Below are positions 41,792-49,445 of a stretch of 64,000 nt of DNA, one piece after another. The stretch covers positions 1 to 64,000 of the IMG/VR virus record IMGVR_UViG_3300031653_000001; one strand, given 5' to 3'. The notes under the pieces are model-generated. The model was not told where the DNA came from and searched no databases. It saw nothing but the letters and a program-made list of their open reading frames with translations. Origin of the DNA: a virus. Within the stretch, counting starts at the first letter, position 1; every line of letters begins with the position of its first letter. Both the position numbers and the translations under genes were made by a program.

Positions 41792-44089
41792 ATGGCGAAA
41801 AAGAAAAAAACAAACAGTATAGACCTTAATAGCTTCTATAAAGATTTTTGGAAGCAAAAAACAAAATCTAAAAGCAATGATATTGTTTCTCCTACCAATT
41901 TTTTTAAGAATTGGACTCACGCCCCATTATTTCCCAAACAGATGATACCAGTTGACAAAACATTCACCAACGATTATAAATCACTATCAACAAATATTAA
42001 TGAACTTGTAATAGGATTTGGGAAGAGATGTTTGGATGGAAGCACGAAACTTAAAGATGAAGAAACAAACAGAGAATACACAATAAAAGAACTATCAGAA
42101 AAGAAAAAAGCAATATCAATAAAAAGTGTTAAAGTAATTGGTAGTAACCAAAAAGGATGGCCAAAAGGAAGGGTTGTTACACAGAAAACAGGAGTACCAT
42201 TTTATAAAGGAAAATCAAAAATATATAGGGTCAAAACAGAGTCAGGAAAAGAAATTTTAGTTGGGGGGCACCATAGATTTTTATCTAAAAGTGGATGGAA
42301 AGAAATAAAGGATTTAAAGGTTAAAGAAGAAATTATGGTATCTAAAGCACCCAATGAGTCATTATCAAAAGAACAAGAAAAACAAAGAAAAAATAAAATT
42401 AGCAAAAAGATGAAAATGTTAACATGGGATAAAATAACAGAAATAGAGTATGTTGGGGAAAATGATATTTATGATTTAGAAGTACCCGAAACAAATACAT
42501 ATATTGCGCAGGGATTCGTTAGTCATAATTCAGGCAAGGATTTTTTAATATCAAACCTATTGACATATATACTTTACTTTCTTTTGAAACAATCAGACCC
42601 AGCAGAATTTTTAGGTCTTAAATCAGGAGAACCAATTGATATTGTAAATGTTAGTTTTGATGAACCACAAGCAAAAACAGTATTCTTTAAGAGATTAAAG
42701 AATAGGATAAAAGGTTGTATAAACCCTGAAACCAAAAGAAATTTCTTTGAAGAACAGGGAATGGATTTAAATAGAGATATACAAAAAAACAGTATAATAT
42801 TCCCAAAGAATATAACAGCATACTCGCTTAATTCTGTAAAATTTAAAGCTGAGGGGAAAAATGTTGTGTTTGCTATTTTTGATGAAATAGCGCAGTTTAG
42901 ATTTGATAAAGCAGATGCAATACGTAGGCATATTAAGACAACAGCTAAAGCAACATGTCCTAAATTTTTCAAATTATTTTATATTAGTTTTTTAACTAAT
43001 GGCAATGATTATATGGCTAATTTATTAGAAAAGGCAGAAAAAGGAGAAATGCCAAAAACTTTTTATATGCGAGAATCAACATGGAATGTTAGGAGCCAGA
43101 GAGGTTGCCCAAAAGAACTAAAGCCATATATTGTTCATCGTAGTACATACCAAGACGAGTTTGACGAAGATCAGGAGAACTCAACATTAATGTTTGAATG
43201 TAAAGTACCAAAAACAAGAAAAAGTAGTTTCATAAAACGACCAGAAAAAATACTTCAATCAGTAGGTTATATCTTAGACCAAAATGGTGAGAAAATATTT
43301 CGTGAAGATCCAAGAATAGAAAATGAAAAAATAATAGTATATGATGATGAACTAAAAGATTTAGAGTTTGAATCTTGGTTTAGACCATTCTATACCTGGG
43401 AGATATGGCAATTAGAAAGACAATACGATATACAACCATCAGAAGAATTAGAAAACCAAATAATTAAACTAAAAGAACGCCAACAAACAGCAGAGTATTA
43501 TACTCATATTGATTTATCTAGAGGGGTTGTAGATAGCGCAGGGATTGGTTTAGGACACAGATATTATATAATGGACAGGATAAAAATATATATAGATTTG
43601 ATATTGGCTATAAGAGCAAGAAAAGAACAGGAAATAGATATGTCCAAAATATTAGATTTTATATTACTTAGATTGCACAAAGGAAAAAAATCTCTTGGTG
43701 GTCTTGGATTTAATATACAAAAGATAACATCAGATGGCTGGAATAGCTCTCTATTTTTAAATTTATGTGAACGTGAGAATATGGAAGCAGAATTGATAAG
43801 TTTGGAGCGCACAACAGCGCCATATAATACATTTAAAGATTTCATATATAAGCAGGGTATAAACTATTATCCATATCCTCCTCTATTAAGAGAAACAGAA
43901 GAGCTTATAATAACAGATAATGGTAAAATACAACACCCAAGATCAAGCAGACGTAGAATGAAAGAAGAAGGGCTATCAAAAGGTTCGAAGGATTGTTCAG
44001 ATTGTTGCTCTGGTCTGAGTTATTCTATGACTCAAGATAGTGAAGAGGGCGATATGGCGTGGACAAGCGATCATGAACAGGAGGAATAA
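41792..44089 (+). CDS. Terminase large subunit containing a mini-intein
   Basis: A 765-residue precursor of the DNA-packaging motor. The Walker A loop is split: VIGFGKR (to residue 79), then an intein (80-246), then SGKDFLISN. Splicing restores GFGKRSGKD and gives about 598 residues. Walker B is VVFAIFDEIAQF. The nuclease domain begins near YYTHIDLSRGVVDSAGIGLG, with the catalytic Asp in HIDLS. It ends the rightward late cluster. The small terminase and portal lie on the other strand, 3-4 kb further on. Confidence 0.9.
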   Translation: MAKKKKTNSIDLNSFYKDFWKQKTKSKSNDIVSPTNFFKNWTHAPLFPKQMIPVDKTFTNDYKSLSTNINELVIGFGKRCLDGSTKLKDEETNREYTIKELSEKKKAISIKSVKVIGSNQKGWPKGRVVTQKTGVPFYKGKSKIYRVKTESGKEILVGGHHRFLSKSGWKEIKDLKVKEEIMVSKAPNESLSKEQEKQRKNKISKKMKMLTWDKITEIEYVGENDIYDLEVPETNTYIAQGFVSHNSGKDFLISNLLTYILYFLLKQSDPAEFLGLKSGEPIDIVNVSFDEPQAKTVFFKRLKNRIKGCINPETKRNFFEEQGMDLNRDIQKNSIIFPKNITAYSLNSVKFKAEGKNVVFAIFDEIAQFRFDKADAIRRHIKTTAKATCPKFFKLFYISFLTNGNDYMANLLEKAEKGEMPKTFYMRESTWNVRSQRGCPKELKPYIVHRSTYQDEFDEDQENSTLMFECKVPKTRKSSFIKRPEKILQSVGYILDQNGEKIFREDPRIENEKIIVYDDELKDLEFESWFRPFYTWEIWQLERQYDIQPSEELENQIIKLKERQQTAEYYTHIDLSRGVVDSAGIGLGHRYYIMDRIKIYIDLILAIRARKEQEIDMSKILDFILLRLHKGKKSLGGLGFNIQKITSDGWNSSLFLNLCERENMEAELISLERTTAPYNTFKDFIYKQGINYYPYPPLLRETEELIITDNGKIQHPRSSRRRMKEEGLSKGSKDCSDCCSGLSYSMTQDSEEGDMAWTSDHEQEE
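42029..42529 (+). other. Mini-intein (HINT) in TerL Walker A
   Basis: A 167-residue intein. It begins with Cys (CLDGSTKL, block A), has block B as ILVGGHHRFL with the usual Thr replaced by Gly, block F as NDIYDLEVPETNTYIAQGF, and ends VSHN followed by Ser+1. There is no LAGLIDADG or HNH domain; only a short Lys/Glu-rich linker sits where an endonuclease would be. It should be able to self-splice. Confidence 0.9.
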
Positions 44090-44094
44090 CTATT

Positions 44095-44247
44095 ATGTTA
44101 AAAAAAATGATTAATTTTTTATTTTCTAAACTAATTGGAAAATTACCCGAAAAAGATAAAGAAAAGATTATGGAAGATTTTGGAAAGATATTGCGTGAGA
44201 TTGCGGTTTCTTCTGCCAAAGAAGCAATAAAGAAAAATATTAAGTAA
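44095..44247 (+). CDS. Small helical protein after TerL, 50 aa
   Basis: SD AGGAGG, then ATG 44095. A 50-residue amphipathic product (MLKKMINFLFSKLIGKLPEK at its start) with a hydrophobic N-terminal face and charged C-terminus. Last rightward gene, convergent with the DeoC gene five bases on. Unknown; a membrane-active peptide is possible. Confidence 0.5.
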   Translation: MLKKMINFLFSKLIGKLPEKDKEKIMEDFGKILREIAVSSAKEAIKKNIK

Positions 44248-44251
44248 TTTT

Positions 44252-44923
44252 TTACAACGAATTATATTTTGATATTCCTATACGCCCAACACCTAAATCT
44301 ATAAGCTTTTCTATTTGCTCCGCAGTATGAACACCACCGGATGCTTTAATATTACCACTCCAATATTTTTGAATTAGCTTAACATCTTCATATAGTGTTT
44401 CAGGATTATTTCGCTTAAACAAACCAGAGTCGGTTTTAATCCATTCTATATTGTTAAATTTTTTGGCAATATCAATAACATTATTGAATAATCTATCTTT
44501 ATTTGATAACGTTCCTGATTGTATTGCTAGATTTATATAGTTTGTCTCTATAATAAGTTTAACAGTTTTAAACTTTTTACTCCTTGCAAAATCATGTAAA
44601 ACAATATCCCATTTCTGTAATATATACATATCATATATATCTATAATTATATCAACTTCATCCGCTTCAATACACAAATCTAATGTTTCTTCTGATACTG
44701 TAGACAATCCTCCTTTTACAAACCAATTTGGGACAACGACTGTTTTTATTTTTGTATCTTTAAGTCTATTTTTAACAAAATTAACCCACCCTGGCTGAAC
44801 ACAAACCCCACAGGCTTGGTATTTGATTGCATCAACAACCAATTTTTTTATGTCTTTTCGGATAGCCCTAACATTAAGGTTTGTTAAGTCTAAATATTTG
44901 AAAAGTTTTTGGTTATTAGTCAT
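44252..44923 (-). CDS. deoC: Deoxyribose-phosphate aldolase
   Basis: A 223-residue class I aldolase cleaving deoxyribose-5-phosphate. ACGVCVQPGWVNFVKNRL matches the start of the DERA barrel. EADEVDIIIDIYDMY holds the catalytic-Asp strand. WIKTDSGLF supplies the Schiff-base Lys (163) and IKASGGVHTAEQ the second Lys (193). All key residues are present. The start at 44923 is chosen because AAGGAGG lies six bases upstream; the ATG at 44929 would abut the SD. It probably recycles deoxynucleosides from degraded host DNA or prevents their build-up. Confidence 0.85.
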   Translation of the reverse strand: MTNNQKLFKYLDLTNLNVRAIRKDIKKLVVDAIKYQACGVCVQPGWVNFVKNRLKDTKIKTVVVPNWFVKGGLSTVSEETLDLCIEADEVDIIIDIYDMYILQKWDIVLHDFARSKKFKTVKLIIETNYINLAIQSGTLSNKDRLFNNVIDIAKKFNNIEWIKTDSGLFKRNNPETLYEDVKLIQKYWSGNIKASGGVHTAEQIEKLIDLGVGRIGISKYNSL

Positions 44924-45071
44924 TACCATCCTCCTTAATCTCTTCTACAGATATTCGTTTAATAGTTTTAATATTATACAAATCATCAGCTATTTGACAA
45001 GCTTTGTCATAACATAAAGTTTTAATTTCTTTTTTGGAATTGTCTGTATAGATAATAATAACTTTATACAT
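44916..45071 (-). CDS. Hypothetical protein, 51 aa, upstream of deoC
   Basis: Starts at ATG 45071 and overlaps the deoC start by a few bases, carrying the deoC SD in its last codons. The product (MYKVIIIYTDNSKKEIKTLC at its start) has a beta-alpha look with a Cys-rich middle (CYDKACQIADDLYNIK). No SD is evident. Unknown. Confidence 0.5.
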   Translation of the reverse strand: MYKVIIIYTDNSKKEIKTLCYDKACQIADDLYNIKTIKRISVEEIKEDGND

Positions 45072-45074
45072 TTT

Positions 45075-45148
45075 TTATTCAGGTACTATTCCTATTAGTC
45101 TATTATTTTCAAAATCTATGTTTTTAAAAAATAATTTATTTTTTTCAT
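45075..45148 (-). pseudogene. Short frame split at a slippery heptamer
   Basis: ATG 45148 overlaps the stop of the upstream gene. The zero frame stops after MKKINYFLKT. In-phase T TTT TTA (45131-45125 on the minus strand) is a classic -1 slippery heptamer. A -1 shift there gives MKKINYFLKN, then IDFENNRLIGIVPE and a stop at 45075. It is either a programmed frameshift or a small gene broken by one base. Confidence 0.3.
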
Positions 45149-45348
45149 TTCAATCCTTTTTTGAACAACCTATAAATTTTGCATAATACCCAACTAATAA
45201 AATCTACTTTTATAATACTACTATCATTATTAAACATTGAATCAATTTCGGCAACTGTAAAATTAGTAGCATCTAAAGGTATTGTATATAATATTCGCCA
45301 ATGACTTGTTACAATATAATCTTTATTTTTATATACTTTTAGCTTCAT
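45145..45348 (-). CDS. Hypothetical protein, 67 aa
   Basis: ATG 45348 is preferred to the TTG at 45360. A 67-residue product starting MKLKVYKNKDYIVTSHWRI, with a basic end (RLFKKGLK). First gene of the deoC unit, preceded at once by a 20-bp palindrome and then by element copy B. Unknown function. Confidence 0.55.
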   Translation of the reverse strand: MKLKVYKNKDYIVTSHWRILYTIPLDATNFTVAEIDSMFNNDSSIIKVDFISWVLCKIYRLFKKGLK

Positions 45349-45359
45349 TATGTATACCA

Positions 45360-45379
45360 ATATACAAATATTTGTATAT
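45360..45379. promoter_or_regulatory. Perfect 20-bp palindrome, candidate operator
   Basis: ATATACAAATATTTGTATAT is its own reverse complement. It lies 12 bases upstream of the ATG at 45348, beside a TGG-TATACA extended -10-like sequence. The position and perfect symmetry suggest a repressor site controlling the deoC unit. AT-rich background makes chance palindromes commoner, so this is moderate. Confidence 0.5.
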
Positions 45380-45420
45380 ATATATACATTTATATGTATA
45401 AAATCTTGTTACTGTTAAAT

Positions 45421-45526
45421 GCTTAAAATGCCATTTTAAGCCGTTTTAAGCCCAAACAACGACCCTACCCCTAAACTACGCTCTATGGGGCTCCTGTGGC
45501 GTTTAAAGGGTATTGTAGCAACCTAT
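45421..45526 (-). repeat. Dispersed element copy B
   Basis: Minus-strand copy of the element at 3363-3475: CTACAATA at 45518-45511, an AAACGCCACAGGAGCCCC-like block, then GCGTAGTTTAGGGG at 45481-45468. Repeated GGCTTAAAA-type units follow. It lies in the gap between the portal unit and the deoC unit and points toward deoC. It is closer to copy A than to copy C. Confidence 0.7.
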
Positions 45527-45541
45527 TTTCATAAAATCTAA

Positions 45542-46009
45542 TCAATTTGAAGGTTCAACTTTCTTTTGAGTCGATTCTGCTCTAAGTAACGACTGCAAAG
45601 TGCTTGTGTTTTTTTCATTCATTACTTTATAATTTTGTATAATATTCCTTATTCTACGCAATTCTGTTGTAGATACCTCAGCTTCTTTTGAAGCAATTGA
45701 GACATTAAATGGTCTTTTGTTACCTTTAGTATCATATAATGGTTCTTTATCATATTTTTCTTTCAGTTTTGCCATACAAAGCAATTCTTTGTTTCGCTTT
45801 TCTGTCTCTATAATCCCTAATGCTGTTGTGAAAGAGCCAAATAAACCAGATACTACTGATAATGATTCTTTAATCAATTCGCCATTATCTATCTTATTGT
45901 GTTTTAACAGAGCATTATATTGCTCAGAAAGATTTATATCTTCTGTAAGCTCATCTAATGCCTGAGGTAAATCTGATCTAACAAATTTTTCAAAAATAAA
46001 AATGTTCAT
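45542..46009 (-). CDS. Hypothetical protein after portal, 155 aa
   Basis: A 155-residue protein starting MNIFIFEKFVRSDLPQALDE. A central VVSGLFGSFTTALGIIETEK segment looks like a glycine-rich helix, and ELRRIRNIIQNYKVMNEKNT is coiled. Its ATG overlaps the portal stop (ATGA). Probably a minor head or portal-associated protein by position. Confidence 0.5.
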   Translation of the reverse strand: MNIFIFEKFVRSDLPQALDELTEDINLSEQYNALLKHNKIDNGELIKESLSVVSGLFGSFTTALGIIETEKRNKELLCMAKLKEKYDKEPLYDTKGNKRPFNVSIASKEAEVSTTELRRIRNIIQNYKVMNEKNTSTLQSLLRAESTQKKVEPSN

Positions 46010-47217
46010 TTCTTTTTTGGTTTTTCTGTAGTATTTGTTTTTGATTCCATACCAAAAATATCCTTTCTAATCTCATCTACTGTAAATATTTCTTGGTCTT
46101 GTGTAGATAATGTTCTTGCTATTCTGGCTCTACTGTAATTCAGTTTTGTTGCAATCATAGGATGGGTTATTTCTAATTTAGTTGATAAAAATCCCTTTTT
46201 CACTAAAATCATGCTAAACAAATAACTTTCGTACTTTAAAATGGGTTCTACCACATTTTCAAGGAATCTACTGTATTGTTCTCTGGCATTTAAACTACCT
46301 ACGTTTTCTACTAAGTTAAGCATAAATGGGGGAACTTTAAATGCTGTTGCTATACAATTTCCAAACCACCTAAACATATTTATTGTTTCTGCACCTGTCC
46401 AATGAGGTAGTTCGTTTATGGCAACTTTTTTGTTTAACCCCGCTATAGCGGCACCATTCTCTAACTCTTTGTTCATCCACTTTAAAAAGGATTTAAAAAT
46501 CTTTTCGTTGGCTCTCTCTACACCTAACATAGATGGTAGCAATCCTCCTTTTTTAGACGTCAACATAACTCGTTTAACAAGTTCTATATCGCTACCGAGA
46601 TGATAATATAATGGATTCAAAGGACTGGAGGCTAAAGGAGAATCGCTATCTGCGTCTAATTGAAAATGCATCACTTGTTTATTAGTCAATTCGATTGTTT
46701 TTCCTTTGTCATCAGTTAGCAAAGAATCGGATAGTTTAGCTTTTCTAAACACATAGGTAACAGGTTCTTTGTCTGTTACGCCCAGGGTATATCCTGGGGC
46801 AACCCTAAGTTTACTGGGAACATTTTTATTATAGTCTATTAAACAACAGCCATTACCATATCTTAGCATATCCTTAATATATTTCCTGCGAATTAAAAAG
46901 AATGGTTCTACATCAGATGGATATTTTAAAAAAGCATTTATTTTGGCAATTTGTCCTCGCAAATATGTATTTGATTTAATCCCCTTTTCTAATTGAACAG
47001 TTAATGGATATTTTACTACTTCGTCAGCTATTGTGCTAACACAAGCATTTATCCAAAAATCATCCTTGATTAAATCTTTTATCTCACTAACAGTAAAAAC
47101 AGGAGATTTCTGAAGATAGACTGAATCACTATCACTAATCCCAACATAACTTTTTTCCTGATAATATTGCTCAGGTTTAATAATTCGTTCTTTCTTACTT
47201 ATTTTATTTTTTTTCAT
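46006..47217 (-). CDS. Portal protein, HK97 family
   Basis: A 403-residue portal subunit. It shows the family order: VSEIKDLIKDDFWINACVST (start), FLIRRKYIKDMLRYGNGCCL (stem region), VMHFQLDADSDSPLASSPLN (clip/wing), and GNCIATAFKVPPFMLNLVEN (crown-side signature), then LNAREQYSRFLENVVEPIL. Forms the head vertex ring through which DNA passes. Encoded opposite in strand to the capsid and large terminase genes, which is unusual. Confidence 0.85.
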   Translation of the reverse strand: MKKNKISKKERIIKPEQYYQEKSYVGISDSDSVYLQKSPVFTVSEIKDLIKDDFWINACVSTIADEVVKYPLTVQLEKGIKSNTYLRGQIAKINAFLKYPSDVEPFFLIRRKYIKDMLRYGNGCCLIDYNKNVPSKLRVAPGYTLGVTDKEPVTYVFRKAKLSDSLLTDDKGKTIELTNKQVMHFQLDADSDSPLASSPLNPLYYHLGSDIELVKRVMLTSKKGGLLPSMLGVERANEKIFKSFLKWMNKELENGAAIAGLNKKVAINELPHWTGAETINMFRWFGNCIATAFKVPPFMLNLVENVGSLNAREQYSRFLENVVEPILKYESYLFSMILVKKGFLSTKLEITHPMIATKLNYSRARIARTLSTQDQEIFTVDEIRKDIFGMESKTNTTEKPKKK

Positions 47218-47477
47218 ATTTGTTCCTCCTCATTTTTTATATTGTTTATAACCTCTCTTTTACATATATTAAAAAAATCATTTATATGATATATTTTAGA
47301 TTCCATATCTCGTTTAGAAATCTCCATAGTATCTGAATAAAGATATAAAAACTCTTTTATCGTGGCAGTTAAAATATTTTGAACCGCCAATTCGATATTG
47401 TCAATATTTTTATTGAGATATTCTCTTGTTAATTTTTTTAGTTTGATCTCAAAATTATTCATCTGCGACCTCAGCAT
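47214..47477 (-). CDS. Hypothetical protein, 87 aa
   Basis: An 87-residue helical protein (FEIKLKKLTREYLNKNIDNI). It overlaps the end of the terminase small gene upstream and the portal start downstream by ATGA. Probably a packaging-region accessory protein. No family recognised. Confidence 0.5.
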   Translation of the reverse strand: MLRSQMNNFEIKLKKLTREYLNKNIDNIELAVQNILTATIKEFLYLYSDTMEISKRDMESKIYHINDFFNICKREVINNIKNEEEQI

Positions 47478-48030
47478 CTATAATTGTTTCTCCAGTTCTT
47501 GTTTTTATGTCCAGATTCATCATTATTTGAATAGCCTCATTGCGATACTGTTCGGGAACAAAGTTATCAATAATAGATTTTGTTGCCTCTAATATTTTTT
47601 TCATATCGCCAAGAGAAATATTATTGTTAATAATAAGGTTCTTTGGGTTGAACGAATTAAGTATCTTAACTTCCTTTTCTGTTCTATCGACTATATTTTT
47701 CAAAACACGTAATTTCATACCAAATGAATTTTTTGGCGGGATCAACCCATTACTCTTTTCTTTTATTTCCTTAAACATTTCCCAATACTCATCTCTAACT
47801 CTATGTATTTCTTGTCTTAATGCTTCTACATTTGCCACATATTGCTCTGCTAATTTAGGGTGATTTAAAAGCATTTTACTTCTAAATGCAGTAATATGAT
47901 TCATATCTTTTTGTGCTGTTGTTTGAGCAATGTGTAGCTCTTTGGCTATCTGATATGATGTCATTCCCTTATCAACCAGTTTTGCTATAGTTTTCCTTCT
48001 CTTTCTTTGATCTTCTTTGGAAATATTCAT
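47455..48030 (-). CDS. Terminase small subunit-like protein
   Basis: A 191-residue protein. The N-terminus is a helix-turn-helix (KLVDKGMTSYQIAKELHIAQ, then TTAQKDMNHITAF), followed by a long helical region (RQEIHRVRDEYWEMFKEIKE) and a C-terminal helix with NFVPEQYRNEAIQIMMNLD. HTH plus coiled coil directly before portal fits a small terminase that recognises phage DNA. The large subunit is on the other strand. Confidence 0.65.
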   Translation of the reverse strand: MNISKEDQRKRRKTIAKLVDKGMTSYQIAKELHIAQTTAQKDMNHITAFRSKMLLNHPKLAEQYVANVEALRQEIHRVRDEYWEMFKEIKEKSNGLIPPKNSFGMKLRVLKNIVDRTEKEVKILNSFNPKNLIINNNISLGDMKKILEATKSIIDNFVPEQYRNEAIQIMMNLDIKTRTGETIIDAEVADE

Positions 48031-48326
48031 TATTTTATTAATCCTTCTATTTCTTTCCTTCCAACAACTTGATTCAAAAGAAGGAGAATACCACTTAAAG
48101 GAAATGTTTTTGCTATCTCATCTTTTGTTAATCCTTCGTTATATTCTTTCAAAATCATATAAGTAATGTCTACATAACATTCTTTTATTTTTTTAGTATC
48201 TCCCTTAGCTTTTTCTAAATTCGCCAACTGAGTATCAATTGCTTCTGTCTGATCTAAAGACAATGGATAAGCAACATACTTTTTGCCTCTGACCTCATAC
48301 TCGTATTTTTGGGTTAAATTTGTCAT
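48030..48326 (-). CDS. Hypothetical protein, 98 aa
   Basis: Start at 48326 because GGAGG sits eight bases before that ATG; the upstream ATG at 48341 forms part of the SD. The product (MTNLTQKYEYEVRGKKYVAY at its start) continues with helical segments (LSLDQTEAIDTQLANLEKAK). Its size and position recall a small tail or head accessory, but no family is clear. Confidence 0.5.
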   Translation of the reverse strand: MTNLTQKYEYEVRGKKYVAYPLSLDQTEAIDTQLANLEKAKGDTKKIKECYVDITYMILKEYNEGLTKDEIAKTFPLSGILLLLNQVVGRKEIEGLIK

Positions 48327-48619
48327 CTCTGTTTCCTCCATTTTTTTAATTGTTCTTTTAACATTTTTATATCATACCCCAATACTTCTATCTTAAAAAA
48401 GGCTATAAATTCACCTAGCCGAATCAAACTATAAGCCACATCCTCTCGGCGAAGTAATTTTAGTTTTTTTTTCATTTTCAAAAACCCACAGCCTTTTAAA
48501 TATAAACTCCATAATTTCCATAAATCTTTTGGCAAAAAAGCCTTCATTTTTTTTAGTATACTTTTTTGATTAGTAAGTATTTTCTTCCTTTCGTAGTCTA
48601 TTAATAGCTTTTCGTTCAT
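48323..48619 (-). CDS. Hypothetical basic protein, 98 aa
   Basis: A 98-residue, very basic helical protein (FLPKDLWKLWSLYLKGCGFL, then KKKLKLLRREDVAYSLIRLG). It overlaps the sigma-like gene upstream by about 50 bases in another frame and the next start downstream. Likely DNA-binding by charge. Unknown. Confidence 0.5.
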   Translation of the reverse strand: MNEKLLIDYERKKILTNQKSILKKMKAFLPKDLWKLWSLYLKGCGFLKMKKKLKLLRREDVAYSLIRLGEFIAFFKIEVLGYDIKMLKEQLKKWRKQR

Positions 48620-48830
48620 TGATTATTCTCCTTTGTTTATCAATTAAAAAATTTTTAAGTATTATGAACCACTCATTTAAAGAATGTTTCTGCTCTTTTT
48701 TTGACAAATATAATACAAACAAATCATTATATAGATCTCTTCTGTCCATATAAACACATTTGAACTTATAAGCATATATATTGGACAAATAAGATATTAT
48801 TTCTTCAATTTGTTTATTTATATTATTCAT
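48570..48830 (-). CDS. Small sigma factor region 2-like protein
   Basis: An 86-residue protein. RRDLYNDLFVLYLSKKEQKH, then LNEWFIILKNFLIDKQRRII and NERKAINRLRKEE, follow the order of sigma-70 region 2 in ECF-type factors (D..QE.F...., W.....N...D..R). There is no region 4, so it would be a minimal or anti-sigma-like decoy. First gene after the extended -10 promoter at 48844. It may steer host RNA polymerase to phage promoters (inference). Confidence 0.5.
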   Translation of the reverse strand: MNNINKQIEEIISYLSNIYAYKFKCVYMDRRDLYNDLFVLYLSKKEQKHSLNEWFIILKNFLIDKQRRIINERKAINRLRKEENTY

Positions 48831-48843
48831 ATCTTCTACTTTT

Positions 48844-48873
48844 ATTATAACATATTATACTGTGCGAATACAA
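48844..48873 (-). promoter_or_regulatory. Extended -10 promoter, leftward
   Basis: -10 TATAAT (48849-48844) preceded by TGT. The -35 TTGTAT is weak with an 18-base spacer. The ATATGTTATAAT block is identical to that at 59006. It leads into the sigma-like gene at 48830 with only a short leader. Confidence 0.6.
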
Positions 48874-48875
48874 CA

Positions 48876-49445
48876 TTATTTTTTGTTTTTTAAGGTTGCC
48901 AAGACCAATATTATTGCATCTGCTTGGTCATCTTGGGTTACTTTAAACCCCATTTTCTGTAACTGTTCTATAATCATTTTCTTTCTTTTGGCATAATTGC
49001 CATTTTTAAGTTTTTTTAGCCGATCAATCCCCTCTTTGTTCTTTTTTGTTGGTTTGAGACCATATTTCTTTTTTGCCTCTCTAATTTCTTTATTATAAGA
49101 TGGCAAAGTAGTATTAATGCCAGCTATTCGTCTGGCAGATGAGGCCATTATAATTTCTGTTGTAATATTCTTAAAGAAACACTCAACAATAACCCAACCT
49201 CTAAGTTCATTCAAAAGCTTCACTGTGGCAAAGTTATTCTTTATAAAAGTGTCCTCAATAATCACAATATTTGGTATTTGTTCATTGAGTAATTTTTTAA
49301 TTTTTTGCGCTTGGTATAACATAGCAGATATGCCTTTTGTTTTATTTGGTTTGGCGAAATTGCCAGATAGCCACTTCTTGGTTACAGTATTGAAAACCGC
49401 ATAACCTGTTGAACTTGTGCTAATATCTAGACCTAAAATTTTCAT
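48876..49445 (-). CDS. RuvC-like Holliday junction resolvase
   Basis: A 189-residue protein with the RNase H-fold order of RuvC: MKILGLDISTSSTGYAVF (catalytic Asp7), NIVIIEDTF (Glu64/Asp65), and a C-terminal TQDDQADAIILVLA (final Asp pair). The middle contains basic DNA-binding segments (REAKKKYGLKPTKKNKEG). It would cleave four-way junctions before packaging. It overlaps the nuclease gene by ATGA. Confidence 0.85.
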   Translation of the reverse strand: MKILGLDISTSSTGYAVFNTVTKKWLSGNFAKPNKTKGISAMLYQAQKIKKLLNEQIPNIVIIEDTFIKNNFATVKLLNELRGWVIVECFFKNITTEIIMASSARRIAGINTTLPSYNKEIREAKKKYGLKPTKKNKEGIDRLKKLKNGNYAKRKKMIIEQLQKMGFKVTQDDQADAIILVLATLKNKK

